Made by a program: the position numbers and the translations under genes. 64,000 nt of DNA. Origin: Actinomyces gerencseriae DSM 6844. Lineage in GTDB: Bacteria; Actinomycetota; Actinomycetes; Actinomycetales; Actinomycetaceae. Location: the NCBI RefSeq assembly GCF_000429265.1, contig NZ_AUBN01000015.1:1-64000 (forward strand). Direction: 5' to 3'. The notes beneath the pieces are model-generated. The model made no database searches and was not told the origin of the DNA. It worked only from the letters and a program-made list of their open reading frames with translations. Below, piece by piece: positions 1 to 10,262 of the stretch (its first letter is position 1; each line of letters opens with the position of its first letter).

Positions 1-244
1 TTGACAAGCGTACTGGCTAACAACATCTTGTTACTTGATGTGGTCCGCGGCCTGTCGGGTGTCGGAGCGGCTGCGATGATGACTGCTGGTAGTGCTCTGC
101 TCGCTTAAGCATACACGGGTGAGCAATTGGCGAAGGCGTTCGCCATTTTCGGATCTACTGCTGGCGCCGGATTAGCTATTGATCCGTCGTTGTCAGGATT
201 CCTGGTGGGGCTCGCTGGATGGCATTCGGTTTTTGGCCTGCACC
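1..244 (+). pseudogene. MFS drug-transporter fragment, interrupted
   Basis: Frame 1 reads as an internal piece of a major facilitator superfamily transporter. A segment around VVRGLSGVGAAAMMTAGSAL is followed by a second segment around FAIFGSTAGAGLAI and GFLVGLAGWHSVF, typical of transmembrane helices 3-5 of the DHA2 drug-exporter type. An in-frame TAA at 106-108 splits the two blocks. The reading frame then runs straight into the IS630-family element whose target TA is 245-246. The start lies outside the window and the 3' part is missing, so the gene is dead twice over. Family assignment rests on motif resemblance only. Confidence 0.6.
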
Positions 245-909
245 TAGTGTCGCGTGTTGTTAGTTGTTTTGTGGTTGGTGTTTAGGATGATGAGGGGTAT
301 GGCGAATAGACCTGCTCCTGAACTGGTTCTGCGTGAGGGTGACCTGGAGGTGCTCGAGTCCTGGCTGCGTGCCACGACGGTGCCGGCTGGTTTGGCGCGG
401 CGGGCGCGGATCGTGCTCCTGGCCGCTCAGGGGATGGCTAACAGTCGGATCGCGCAGGCGGTGGGAATCAGCGTCCCCACGGTGGTCTCCTGGCAGCGCC
501 GCTACCAGGCCGGGGGTGTGCGGAGGCTGGAGGACGCGCCCCGCTCGGGGCGTCCCGGGCAGGTGCCTCAGGAGCGGGTCGTGGCCGCTACTTTGGCGCC
601 ACCTCCCAAGAGGTACGGGGTCACGCACTGGTCGAGCCGACTGCTGGCACGTCACCTGGGCATCGGCAACGCCACCGTGGCGCGGGTGTGGCGCAGTTAT
701 GGGATCCAGCCCTGGAGGTCGGGGACCTTCAAGTACTCCACCGACCCCGAGCTGGTGGGCAGGGTCACCGACGTGGTGGGCCTGCGCCTGGCGCCCCGGA
801 CAACGCCGTGGTGCTGTGCGTCGACGAGAAGTCCCAGATCCAGGACCTGGACCGCACCGCCCCGATGCTGCCCATGCAGCCGGGCGGGATCGAGCGGCGC
901 ACCCACGAC
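245..909 (+). mobile_element. IS630-family element, 3'-truncated copy
   Basis: The left terminus (TA then GTGTCGCGTG...) and the next 660 bases match the complete inverted copy at 9138-10264. The match stops at 909, after which the sequence is unrelated. What remains is the left inverted repeat, the HTH part of the transposase and the first catalytic Asp region (VDEKSQ). The second Asp, the Glu and the right terminal repeat are gone, so the element cannot move on its own. Left-flank target TA is 245-246. Confidence 0.85.
290..909 (+). pseudogene. Truncated IS630-family transposase
   Basis: The frame from ATG 290 (or 299) encodes the N-terminal helix-turn-helix half: [19 protein letters not shown], then a second HTH around [22 protein letters not shown]. 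The coding frame changes by -1 at the C-run 794-797 (GCGCCCCGG), after which [19 protein letters not shown] is read. The same shift exists in the intact copy. The DDE core after VDEKSQ is lost at 909. It is non-functional as a transposase. At most it could give a DNA-binding fragment that competes for the element ends, which is speculation. Confidence 0.8.
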
Positions 910-1060
910 CCCACTCCGCCGTTGGCATGCGCCCCCCCCCCCCCCCCCGCCGAGTACGAAGCCGCCTGGGTCTCCGACACCAACCACGGTCGCCAGGAAC
1001 AGTCATAACCGGCCACCACTGGAGCCAGATAAACCGGCCTCCACAAAACCCGAGTCTTGA
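910..1060 (+). mobile_element. Possible IS3-like orfB 3' remnant with 17-C tract
   Basis: Directly after the truncated IS630 copy, one frame reads [21 protein letters not shown] and a stop at 1006-1008. This resembles the C-terminus of IS3-family OrfB transposases, where a PxEYE/FEAA motif near the end is common. A run of 17 consecutive C residues lies at 932-948. The junction of two element fragments and the homopolymer suggest a deletion scar or an uncertain assembly join. The IS3 assignment rests on a very short motif and is tentative. Confidence 0.35.
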
Positions 1061-1108
1061 CGTCCTAGTCTGTTTCAACTGGGGTGGGTTTGAGCAGGAA
1101 TCTACCGG

Positions 1109-1199
1109 TACCCCCACTGGGATTCGAACCCAGGACCATGTGCTTATCAGGCACGCACGAGGTATAAGCTCGCTGCTCTAACCGCTGAGCTATGGGGGC
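1109..1199 (-). tRNA. tRNA-Ile-like gene, 91 nt, abnormal
   Basis: The minus strand gives a 7-bp acceptor stem (GCCCCCA with TGGGGGT, G1-U72 wobble), a D arm (GCTC/GAGC), a perfect T arm (CTGGG-TTCGAAT-CCCAG) and discriminator A. Between the D and T arms are 41 nt instead of the usual 23. They hold two hairpins. The first is GCGAG-CTTATAC-CTCGT, which as an anticodon arm would read UAU (Ile AUA) and make a class-II-like tRNA with a 23-nt variable region. The second is CGTGC-CTGATAA-GCACA, a textbook tRNA-Ile(GAU) loop followed by a normal TGGTC variable loop. Either it is an Ile tRNA with an 18-nt extra hairpin or an unusual long-arm tRNA. CCA is only partly encoded (ACCG). Confidence 0.6.
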
Positions 1200-1359
1200 C
1201 CGCCAGAGCCGGGAGGTTCGCCCACCCGCTCCAACGCCCGCACCCTACCGCACGACACGCCGTACCTCACCCCGAGCACCCCGGACAGGCGGCCCACCGA
1301 TCGTCCTACGCTGTCGACGAGAGCCCCGCCGAGGCCTTCCCTTCATTCCAGGAGTGCCC

Positions 1360-2535
1360 ATGAAACTCGCTCAGCGCGCCCGCGGCGCCCAGCCCTTCCA
1401 CGCGATGTCCATCGGCGCACGTGCACGCCAGATCGAGGCGACGGGCGCCCACGTGGCCAAGCTGAGCCTGGGCGAGCCGGACTTCGGCGCCCCGCCCGGC
1501 GTGCACGAGGCCATGAGGGCCACCATGGACGGCCGCCCTCTGCCCTACACGCCCGCAGCTGGGCTGCCGGCCCTGCGCGAGGCCGTCTCCGGGCTGTACG
1601 CCTCACGACACGGGGTGAGCGTGGACCCGCGCAGGATTCTCATCACCGCCGGCGCCTCGGCGGGCCTGCTGCTGGCCATCGCCCTGACCACCGAGAACGG
1701 CGACGACGTCGTCATGGCCGACCCGTGCTACCCGTGCAATCGCGAACTCGTCGAGGCATTCGGCGGCCGAGTGGTCCTGGCCCCCACGAGCGCGTCCAGC
1801 CGCTATCAGCTCGACGTCGAGACCATGACGGCGGCCTGGACCCCGGCCACGAGCGCCGTCATGCTGGCCACGCCGTCGAATCCGACGGGCACGACCATCC
1901 CCTTCGACGAGCTCGCCCGCATCTGCGAGCAGGCGCGGGCGCGTGACGCGTGGCGCATCGTCGACGAGATCTACCTGTCGCTGGCCGACCCCGACGCCGA
2001 GGGCCACACAGCGCGCACGGCACTGGAGACCGATCCGGAGGCCGTGATCGTCTCCAGCTTCTCGAAGTACTTCGGCATGACGGGGTGGCGCCTGGGCTGG
2101 CTGGTGCTTCCCGATGAACTGTTGGACGCGGCCGACAATCTGGCCGTCAACTTCTTCCTGTGCGCCTCCACGCCCACGCAGATGGCCGCGCTGGCCTGTT
2201 TCACCCCCGAGGCTCTGGCCTCGTGCGAGGCCCGGCGAGTCGAGCTGGGGGTGCGACGCGGGATCGTCCTGGACGGCCTGAGGCGGATCGGGCTGCCCGT
2301 GCCCGTGGAGCCCGACGGCGCCTTCTACGTCTACTTCGACGTCTCGGGCACGGGGCTGGACTCGACGACCTTCTGCACCCGGGCCCTGGAGGAGGCCCAC
2401 GTGGCGCTGACCCCGGGAGTCGACTTCGGTCCCGCGATGGCGGACACGCACGTGCGCCTGTCCTACGCGGCGTCGCGCGCCGAGCTCGCCGAGGGCATGA
2501 GACGGCTCGAGGGCTTCGTGCGCCCGCTGGGCTGA
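1360..2535 (+). CDS. PLP-dependent aminotransferase, class I/II
   Basis: A 391-residue fold-type I aminotransferase of the aspartate aminotransferase superfamily, probably cytosolic, transferring an amino group between an amino acid and a 2-oxo acid with pyridoxal phosphate. ATG 1360 is chosen because GGAG (1351-1354) lies just upstream and the family start (KLAQRARGAQPFHAMSI) follows; the reading frame is open further upstream but without family character. Visible motifs are LSLGEPDF near the N-terminus, the NPTGT block, the cofactor-binding lysine in SSFSKYFGMTGWRLGW, and a C-terminal Arg region (HVRLSYA). Substrate cannot be told from sequence. It is transcribed alone, followed 76 bp later by the aldo/keto reductase gene. 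Confidence 0.85.
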   Translation: MKLAQRARGAQPFHAMSIGARARQIEATGAHVAKLSLGEPDFGAPPGVHEAMRATMDGRPLPYTPAAGLPALREAVSGLYASRHGVSVDPRRILITAGASAGLLLAIALTTENGDDVVMADPCYPCNRELVEAFGGRVVLAPTSASSRYQLDVETMTAAWTPATSAVMLATPSNPTGTTIPFDELARICEQARARDAWRIVDEIYLSLADPDAEGHTARTALETDPEAVIVSSFSKYFGMTGWRLGWLVLPDELLDAADNLAVNFFLCASTPTQMAALACFTPEALASCEARRVELGVRRGIVLDGLRRIGLPVPVEPDGAFYVYFDVSGTGLDSTTFCTRALEEAHVALTPGVDFGPAMADTHVRLSYAASRAELAEGMRRLEGFVRPLG

Positions 2536-2611
2536 CCGAGTCCCGCTCCCGGTCCGCCCTCGGTGCCCACGACTTGACCTGGAGCGGGCTCCAGGGAGCA
2601 CGCTGGCTCGC

Positions 2612-3586
2612 ATGGAGACGATCGAACTCGGCAGTAATAGCCCGAATGACGCCCTGATGGTGCCGCCGCTGGCAGTGGGCACGATGTACTTCGGCACCCG
2701 CGTCGCCCCGACCATCGCGCATGAGATCCTCGACGCCGCGCTCGACACCGGCGCGACGTTTCTGGACACCGCGAACAACTACGCCTTCTGGGTCGAGGAC
2801 GGAACCGGTGACGAGTCCGAGACGGTCCTCGGCGACTGGTTCGGCGCGCGCCCCGGCGCTCGCGAGCAGGTCGTCCTGGCGACCAAGATCGGCGCGCGCC
2901 CGTGGCCGGGCACCAGGAGCCTGGACGAGGCCCTCGGCCTGTCGGCGCCCGCGGTGCGGGAGCAGACGGAGCACAGCCTGATGCGCCTGCGCACCGATCG
3001 CATCGACGTGCTCTACGCCCACATCGACGACACCCGGGTGCCGATCGAGGAGACCGTGGGAGCCCTTCAGGAGGAGGTCCGCCGCGGCACGGCCCGAGTG
3101 ATCGCCTGCTCCAACATCACCTCCTCGCGACTCGGGGCCGGACTGCGCGCCGCTGCGGACGGCCCGCGCTACTCCGTCGTCCAGCAGCGCTTCACCTACC
3201 TGACCGCCGCGCCCGGCGCGGACCTGTCTCCCCACGTGCTCCTCGATGACGACCTCATCGACCTCGCCGTCGGCCAGCACCTCAGTCTGGCCGGCTACTC
3301 GCCGCTGCTCGGCGGCGCCTACACCCGGGACGATCGTCGACTGCCCGACGCCTACCGGCACGGTGCGACCGCCTCGCAGCTCGCCGCACTCGCACGTGCG
3401 GCGGACTCGACGGGACTGGACGCGGGCCAGGTCGTGCTGGCGTGGATGGCGGGCAGAGCCGTGACCGTGCTCCCCGTGGTCGGGGTGTCCACCAGGGCCC
3501 AGCTCGACTCGGCCGTGCGGGCGATGAGCGCCCCGCTGCCCGCGGCCGTGCTGGCCGACCTGGAGAGCGCACGCGGAACGGCATGA
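2612..3586 (+). CDS. Aldo/keto reductase
   Basis: A 324-residue NAD(P)H-dependent oxidoreductase of the aldo/keto reductase superfamily, a TIM-barrel enzyme reducing carbonyl compounds. The tetrad elements are visible: Asp and Tyr in FLDTANNYAFW, Lys in LATKIGARP, and His in VLYAHIDD. The C-terminal cofactor-binding region is around GRAVTVLPVVGVS. AGGGAG at about 2592 precedes the ATG. Its stop overlaps the start of the MerR regulator by 4 nt (ATGA), so the two are translationally coupled. The regulator may sense the reductase's substrate or an associated stress. The physiological substrate is unknown. Confidence 0.88.
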   Translation: METIELGSNSPNDALMVPPLAVGTMYFGTRVAPTIAHEILDAALDTGATFLDTANNYAFWVEDGTGDESETVLGDWFGARPGAREQVVLATKIGARPWPGTRSLDEALGLSAPAVREQTEHSLMRLRTDRIDVLYAHIDDTRVPIEETVGALQEEVRRGTARVIACSNITSSRLGAGLRAAADGPRYSVVQQRFTYLTAAPGADLSPHVLLDDDLIDLAVGQHLSLAGYSPLLGGAYTRDDRRLPDAYRHGATASQLAALARAADSTGLDAGQVVLAWMAGRAVTVLPVVGVSTRAQLDSAVRAMSAPLPAAVLADLESARGTA

Positions 3587-3987
3587 TGACCGGCGCCCGG
3601 AATCACGACTGCACGATCAGCGCGGCCGCCGAGCATCTTGGCCTGAGCGTCGACGCCCTGAGGTACTACGAGCGCGCAGGTGTCATTCCTCCGGCTGCTC
3701 GCGACGCGAGCGGCCGGCGCCGTTACGGGCCCGAGGAGCTGCACCTGCTGGACGTCCTGATCCACCTGCGCGACACCGGTATGCCCCTGGCCAGGATCGC
3801 CGAGTTCACCAGGCTCGTGCAGCAAGACCCGGACGGTGTGCCCGAGCGCCTCGCACTGCTGAGGGACCATCGGGAGGCCATTACCGAACGCATGGCGCGC
3901 CTGGCCCTGTCGCTGAGCGTCGTCGACGGCAAGATCGCGGACTACAGCGCCCGCCTCGACGCCGATTCCACGGGCGAGGGCCGCTAG
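3583..3987 (+). CDS. MerR-family transcriptional regulator
   Basis: A 134-residue DNA-binding protein. The N-terminal winged HTH is plain: ISAAAEHLGLSVDALRYYE, followed by AGVIPPAARDASGRRRYG, the canonical MerR helix-wing pattern. A dimerising coiled helix fills the C-terminus (LRDHREAITERMARLALSL). No cysteine cluster for metal binding is present; the single Cys is N-terminal. It most resembles the MerR regulators that accompany aldo/keto reductases or other oxidoreductases. ATG 3583 overlaps the upstream stop by 4 nt; ATG 3586 is an equally possible start. It probably regulates its own operon. Confidence 0.88.
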   Translation: MMTGARNHDCTISAAAEHLGLSVDALRYYERAGVIPPAARDASGRRRYGPEELHLLDVLIHLRDTGMPLARIAEFTRLVQQDPDGVPERLALLRDHREAITERMARLALSLSVVDGKIADYSARLDADSTGEGR

Positions 3988-4083
3988 AGACCCGCCGCCC
4001 CCTGGTTCGCCCTCCCGGCAGTGACTAGACTCTCCCCGGTCAGTGGTGCACCCACACAGCGGACGAAAACCAGGCGATGATCC

Positions 4084-6581
<2,498 letters not shown>

Positions 6582-6585
<4 letters not shown>

Positions 6586-7652
6586 GGATCGCCATCAAGT
6601 ACGACGACATCGACATCTCGTCCGCCGGACGCATCGCCGGCCATGAGGCCGGCGACACCCTGGTACGGCGACTGCTGAGGATCTTCCCGGAATCGACCGT
6701 CATCGCCCCCGTTCCCAGGCAGAGCGAGGAGTTCGACGTCGTCCCCCTGGAAGGGCTCGATCCCACGGACCTCGTCGTCATCAACATGGACGCGGCGGAC
6801 TCCCCGCACGTCTGGCAGGTCCTCTCCCGCGCCCCCGGCACGGCGCCGGGAACGGTGGCGGAGCCGCGGATCATGAACTTCGTCTGGCGACCGGTGCCGT
6901 CGAACGCCCCCAGGGTCCACACGGCGACGCTCGCGCTGTCGTGCGCCCTGTTCCCCACCTTCGCGGACTCCCGGCGCACGGCCAACGAGGTGCGCGAGCT
7001 CGTGGCGAAGTGGACGGCCCAGCACCTGTACGAGAAGTCCACGCTCTCCTGGGTGAACCTCGGATTCAGGCTCGACCACATCCAGCCCCGCACCTACTCG
7101 GACGTGCCGATCGTCCTCTACCCGTCGATCTACCTCACGCGCGGGAAGCACCCGGAGCAGTTCTTCCGAGTGCTCGAACAGGTGCGCCGGTCCGTCCCGC
7201 TCAGGGTCGAGATGCGTCTGCAGGAGGACAGTCTCGTCTCCGAGGCCGCCATGAGCATCTCGCAGCGGGACTGGGTGTGGATGGGGCCGCTGACCGCCAC
7301 CAGGCAGTCCTACTGGGAGGCCCTGGCGCGGACGACCGCCTTCCTGGCCACCGCCGACAAGGTGTCCTACGGCCTGCTCTACGTCGAGGCGCTGGGAGCG
7401 GGCGTCATCGGTGTCCTGCCCGACCGGGAGTGGGCACGCGCTCTCGTCCCGCCGTCCTACCCCTTCATCTACCGGGACCTCGCGGAGGCGGCGACCATGC
7501 TCACCCGTGCGCTGAGGGAGCCGGAGGCCTGCCGCAGGCAGATGGACGAGGCCGCGGGCGGGTCCTTCTCGTCCTGGATCGCCCAGCACCACTCCGACGA
7601 CGCCTTCGACAAGGCGATCGTCGCGCGCGTCGAGGAGTGGTTCGGTCGCTGA
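6582..7652 (+). CDS. Putative glycosyltransferase (GT4-like)
   Basis: A 356-residue protein. The most informative part is residues 250-330, where SYWEALARTTAFLATADKVSYGLLYVEALGAGVIGVLPDREWARALVP resembles the C-terminal nucleotide-sugar domain of GT-B glycosyltransferases (the E-x7-E region and the 'same colour as a reserved position' turn). The N-terminal half starts MRIAIKYDDIDISSAGRIAG and contains no motif I can name. ATG 6582 overlaps the stop of hppA (ATGA), with GGAGG at about 6570 inside hppA, so expression is coupled to the pyrophosphatase. A functional link is not obvious. No signal peptide or membrane segment is visible, so it should be cytosolic. Family assignment is moderate. Confidence 0.5.
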
Positions 7653-7655
7653 CTC

Positions 7656-7674
7656 CCCGCCCACAAAGGGCGGG
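7656..7674 (+). terminator. Stem-loop after the hppA-GT pair
   Basis: A perfect 7-bp GC stem (CCCGCCC with GGGCGGG) around the loop ACAAA starts 4 nt after the glycosyltransferase stop codon. No U-tract follows, as is usual in high-GC actinobacteria. It is a likely transcription end. Confidence 0.45.
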
Positions 7675-7928
7675 AGCCGGCGACCGTCGTCCCGGCCTCC
7701 CATTCCCCGGCCACCCTGTCGTCTCTTTCGTCGAGACCGATCTGCCGACAACCGGTTGCAATCCCGTACCGCGTCGATAACGCTGCTATGCGCCGCACTC
7801 GATGCAAAAAGACGTTAATTCCAGGATCAAGATTGCCCAGGAACAGAACGCTGGAGCCGGACCACCTTCCTCCACCGGACCAGCAGGACCACAGTCCCGC
7901 AGTTCTGAGCGACAGAATGTCGCGGATA

Positions 7929-7958
7929 TTGCGAGCATCCAGACCAAAATGGTAATAT
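7929..7958 (+). promoter_or_regulatory. Predicted promoter with extended -10, leaderless
   Basis: TTGCGA (7929-7934), an 18-bp spacer ending in TGG, and TAATAT (7953-7958) form a sigma-70 type promoter with an extended -10. The expected transcription start falls on or next to the ATG at 7964, and there is no Shine-Dalgarno sequence, so a leaderless mRNA is predicted. Confidence 0.5.
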
Positions 7959-7963
7959 GAATT

Positions 7964-8668
7964 ATGCCCCACAAATCCCAACTCAACCCGAAGACGCTTA
8001 TAGCGTCAGCCTACGGCAACGCTCTGAAGTCACAGCAGCCACTTGCACGCGCTAACCTTCAGCGCCTTCGTCGAGCCCACCCGAATAAAACACCCGCCCA
8101 GATCATTACCTCGATCAACAGAACCTATATCACTACTGTATCCACAAGCGGAGCCTGCGCAGGCCTTACTGCTGTCGCACCCAACGGTGCAGTTCAAGTA
8201 CCTGCCGCTCTCGCAGACCTCACCGCCTACCTCGAAGCCTCAATCCTCTACGTTCTGTCGATCTTAGAGATCTATAGCATCGACAACACCGAGCTCCGTA
8301 GAACCATGGTTACCGCGATTCTCCTCGGCGATAAAGCAGCATGTAATACCATCAATGCACTGGCGAAGAGAACAGTCCCGCACTGGAGCAAAAACGTCAT
8401 TCGAACCATCCCAATGTCAGCCATTAACAAAGCAAACGCCATCTTGGGGCCGCGTTTCATTACGAAGTACGGCACCAAGCAAGGAGTACTTGTTCTAGGC
8501 AAGCAGGTCCCCATGTTCATCGGGGCGGGTATCGGCGCCGGAGGGAACGCCGCGTTCGGATGGCTCACCATCAGAGCCACGCGAAAACTATTAGGACCAC
8601 CTCCAGAATCTTGGAACGAATTCGAGAATGGTCGCATTGAGACCAACCCTTCGCACTCAGAAATCTAA
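7964..8668 (+). CDS. EcsC-family protein
   Basis: A 234-residue protein resembling actinobacterial EcsC-like hypothetical proteins. The diagnostic stretch is near the C-terminus, FITKYGTKQGVLVLGKQVP, followed by the small-residue-rich GAGIGAGGNAAFG. A central hydrophobic helix pair (ADLTAYLEASILYVLSILEIY and an Arg-rich turn) suggests membrane association. EcsC is the third gene of the Bacillus ecs ABC-exporter operon, but its biochemical role is not established. Here it stands alone in low-GC DNA with codon use unlike its neighbours, just left of a complete IS630 element, which suggests acquisition. The ATG is chosen from the promoter position; no ribosome-binding site exists. Confidence 0.6.
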   Translation: MPHKSQLNPKTLIASAYGNALKSQQPLARANLQRLRRAHPNKTPAQIITSINRTYITTVSTSGACAGLTAVAPNGAVQVPAALADLTAYLEASILYVLSILEIYSIDNTELRRTMVTAILLGDKAACNTINALAKRTVPHWSKNVIRTIPMSAINKANAILGPRFITKYGTKQGVLVLGKQVPMFIGAGIGAGGNAAFGWLTIRATRKLLGPPPESWNEFENGRIETNPSHSEI

Positions 8669-9139
8669 ACGGAGTGTGGCGACAACGACCCTGGATCCAA
8701 ATGTCGTCGAACCATTCCAATTGGAAGACTTCAACAAGACCGACCTCAATCTTTCACAATCGGCAAGACGGCCTTGTTGCCTGCAGCTCGGGTCAATCAC
8801 CGAATGCGGATGGGCGGTTTGCTGCATGTCCCGTCACGACGGCCGAACCACTCCAAGGCTGGAAATTCTTTCTCATGCGATGGAGTGGACAATGCGCTGG
8901 TATTGATTAAAACGCCCATACCGACGGGTCGGATTGCCTCATTCAGCAGCCTTATTCCGACCACCCCCACCAGCGGCGCATCGCCGGACTTCACACCCGT
9001 CTGCGGATATAATCCAGTTCCTCCACCACGAAGATGCTCCTCCCCTGGTCATGCACGGACCTAAGCAATCCGCATCATCCCAGGGAAAAGGAACATCTTC
9101 ATCCCTATTCAGCACCACAACGATGAAAACTTGGCGCTA

Positions 9140-9169
9140 GTGTCTCGTGTTGTTAGTTTGTTTTTGGTT
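9140..9169. repeat. IS630 terminal inverted repeat (right end)
   Basis: Begins GTGTCTCGTGTTGTTAGTTT and matches the opposite end at 26 of 30 positions. Confidence 0.85.
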
Positions 9170-10219
9170 GGCATTTGGTGAGGATCTCGTCGGGGGTCTT
9201 GGTCCAGGTGAATGGGTGGCAGCGCTGGTTCCAGCCTTTGATGAAGGCGCGGATCTTGGTGTTGAGGTCCTTGACGGAGGTGAAGACTCCTCGGCGGGTG
9301 GCCGCACGGTCGATGACGGAGAAGAAGATCTCGACCATGTTGAGCCAGGAGGCACCGGTGGGGGTGAAGTGGACGTGGATGCGGGGGTTGGCCTCCAGCC
9401 AGGCGCGCGCCTCGGGGGTCTTGTGGGTTGCGTAGTTGTCGATCACCAGGTGCAGCTCCTCGTCGGGGTAGGCGCGCGCGACCTGGCGCAGGAAGACGAG
9501 CAGCTCGGTACGGCGCTGGCGGGGCCTGCAGGCGGCTGTGACGCGGCCGGTAGCGACCTGAAGGGCGGCGAACGGGGTGGAGGTGCCGTGCCGGGTGTAG
9601 TCGTGGGTGCGCCGCTCGATCCCGCCCGGCTGCATGGGCAGCATCGGGGCGGTGCGGTCCAGGTCCTGGATCTGGGACTTCTCGTCGACGCACAGCACCA
9701 CGGCGTTGTCCGGGGCGCCAGGCGCAGGCCCACCACGTCGGTGACCCTGCCCACCAGCTCGGGGTCGGTGGAGTACTTGAAGGTCCCCGACCTCCAGGGC
9801 TGGATCCCATAACTGCGCCACACCCGCGCCACGGTGGCGTTGCCGATGCCCAGGTGACGTGCCAGCAGTCGGCTCGACCAGTGCGTGACCCCGTACCTCT
9901 TGGGAGGTGGCGCCAAAGTAGCGGCCACGACCCGCTCCTGAGGCACCTGCCCGGGACGCCCCGAGCGGGGCGCGTCCTCCAGCCTCCGCACACCCCCGGC
10001 CTGGTAGCGGCGCTGCCAGGAGACCACCGTGGGGACGCTGATTCCCACCGCCTGCGCGATCCGACTGTTAGCCATCCCCTGAGCGGCCAGGAGCACGATC
10101 CGCGCCCGCCGCGCCAAACCAGCCGGCACCGTCGTGGCACGCAGCCAGGACTCGAGCACCTCCAGGTCACCCTCACGCAGAACCAGTTCAGGAGCAGGTC
10201 TATTCGCCATACCCCTCAT
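9153..10219 (-). CDS. IS630-family transposase, -1 frameshifted
   Basis: A DDE transposase encoded in two overlapping frames. OrfA starts at ATG 10219 (or 10210) and carries two HTH segments ([33 protein letters not shown]). At the C-run 9712-9715 the homologous reading passes to the -1 frame. There the catalytic domain continues: first Asp in [15 protein letters not shown], second Asp in LHLVIDNYATHKTPEA, Glu in PTGASWLNMVEIFFSVID. All three catalytic residues are present. The identical shift in both copies could be programmed ribosomal slippage or a shared inherited mutation; the CCCC run is not a classical heptamer. The C-terminus (TPDEILTKCQPKTN) ends just inside the right terminal repeat. 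Confidence 0.85.
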
Positions 10220-10232
10220 CATCCTAAACACC

Positions 10233-10262
10233 AACCACAAAACAACTAACAACACGCGACAC
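10233..10262. repeat. IS630 terminal inverted repeat (left end)
   Basis: Read on the minus strand it begins GTGTCGCGTGTTGTTAGTTG. The G at its tip, together with target TA 10263-10264, forms the TAG stop codon of the adjacent PKD-protein gene. Confidence 0.85.

Larger units (their letters stand above)
7740..9137. other. Low-GC islet flanking the EcsC-like gene
   Basis: Base composition drops visibly relative to the rest of the window, with frequent AAA, ATA and TTA triplets, in the EcsC-like gene and in the 470 bases after it. 8669-9137 holds no convincing gene: the short open frames there lack ribosome-binding sites and recognisable products. The islet ends exactly at the IS630 target TA (9138-9139). 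This pattern suggests horizontally acquired DNA. Confidence 0.55.

Noticed and set aside
8628-9140. Short overlapping open frames in the low-GC islet
   Set aside because: No ribosome-binding sites, promoters or recognisable products; mutually overlapping.
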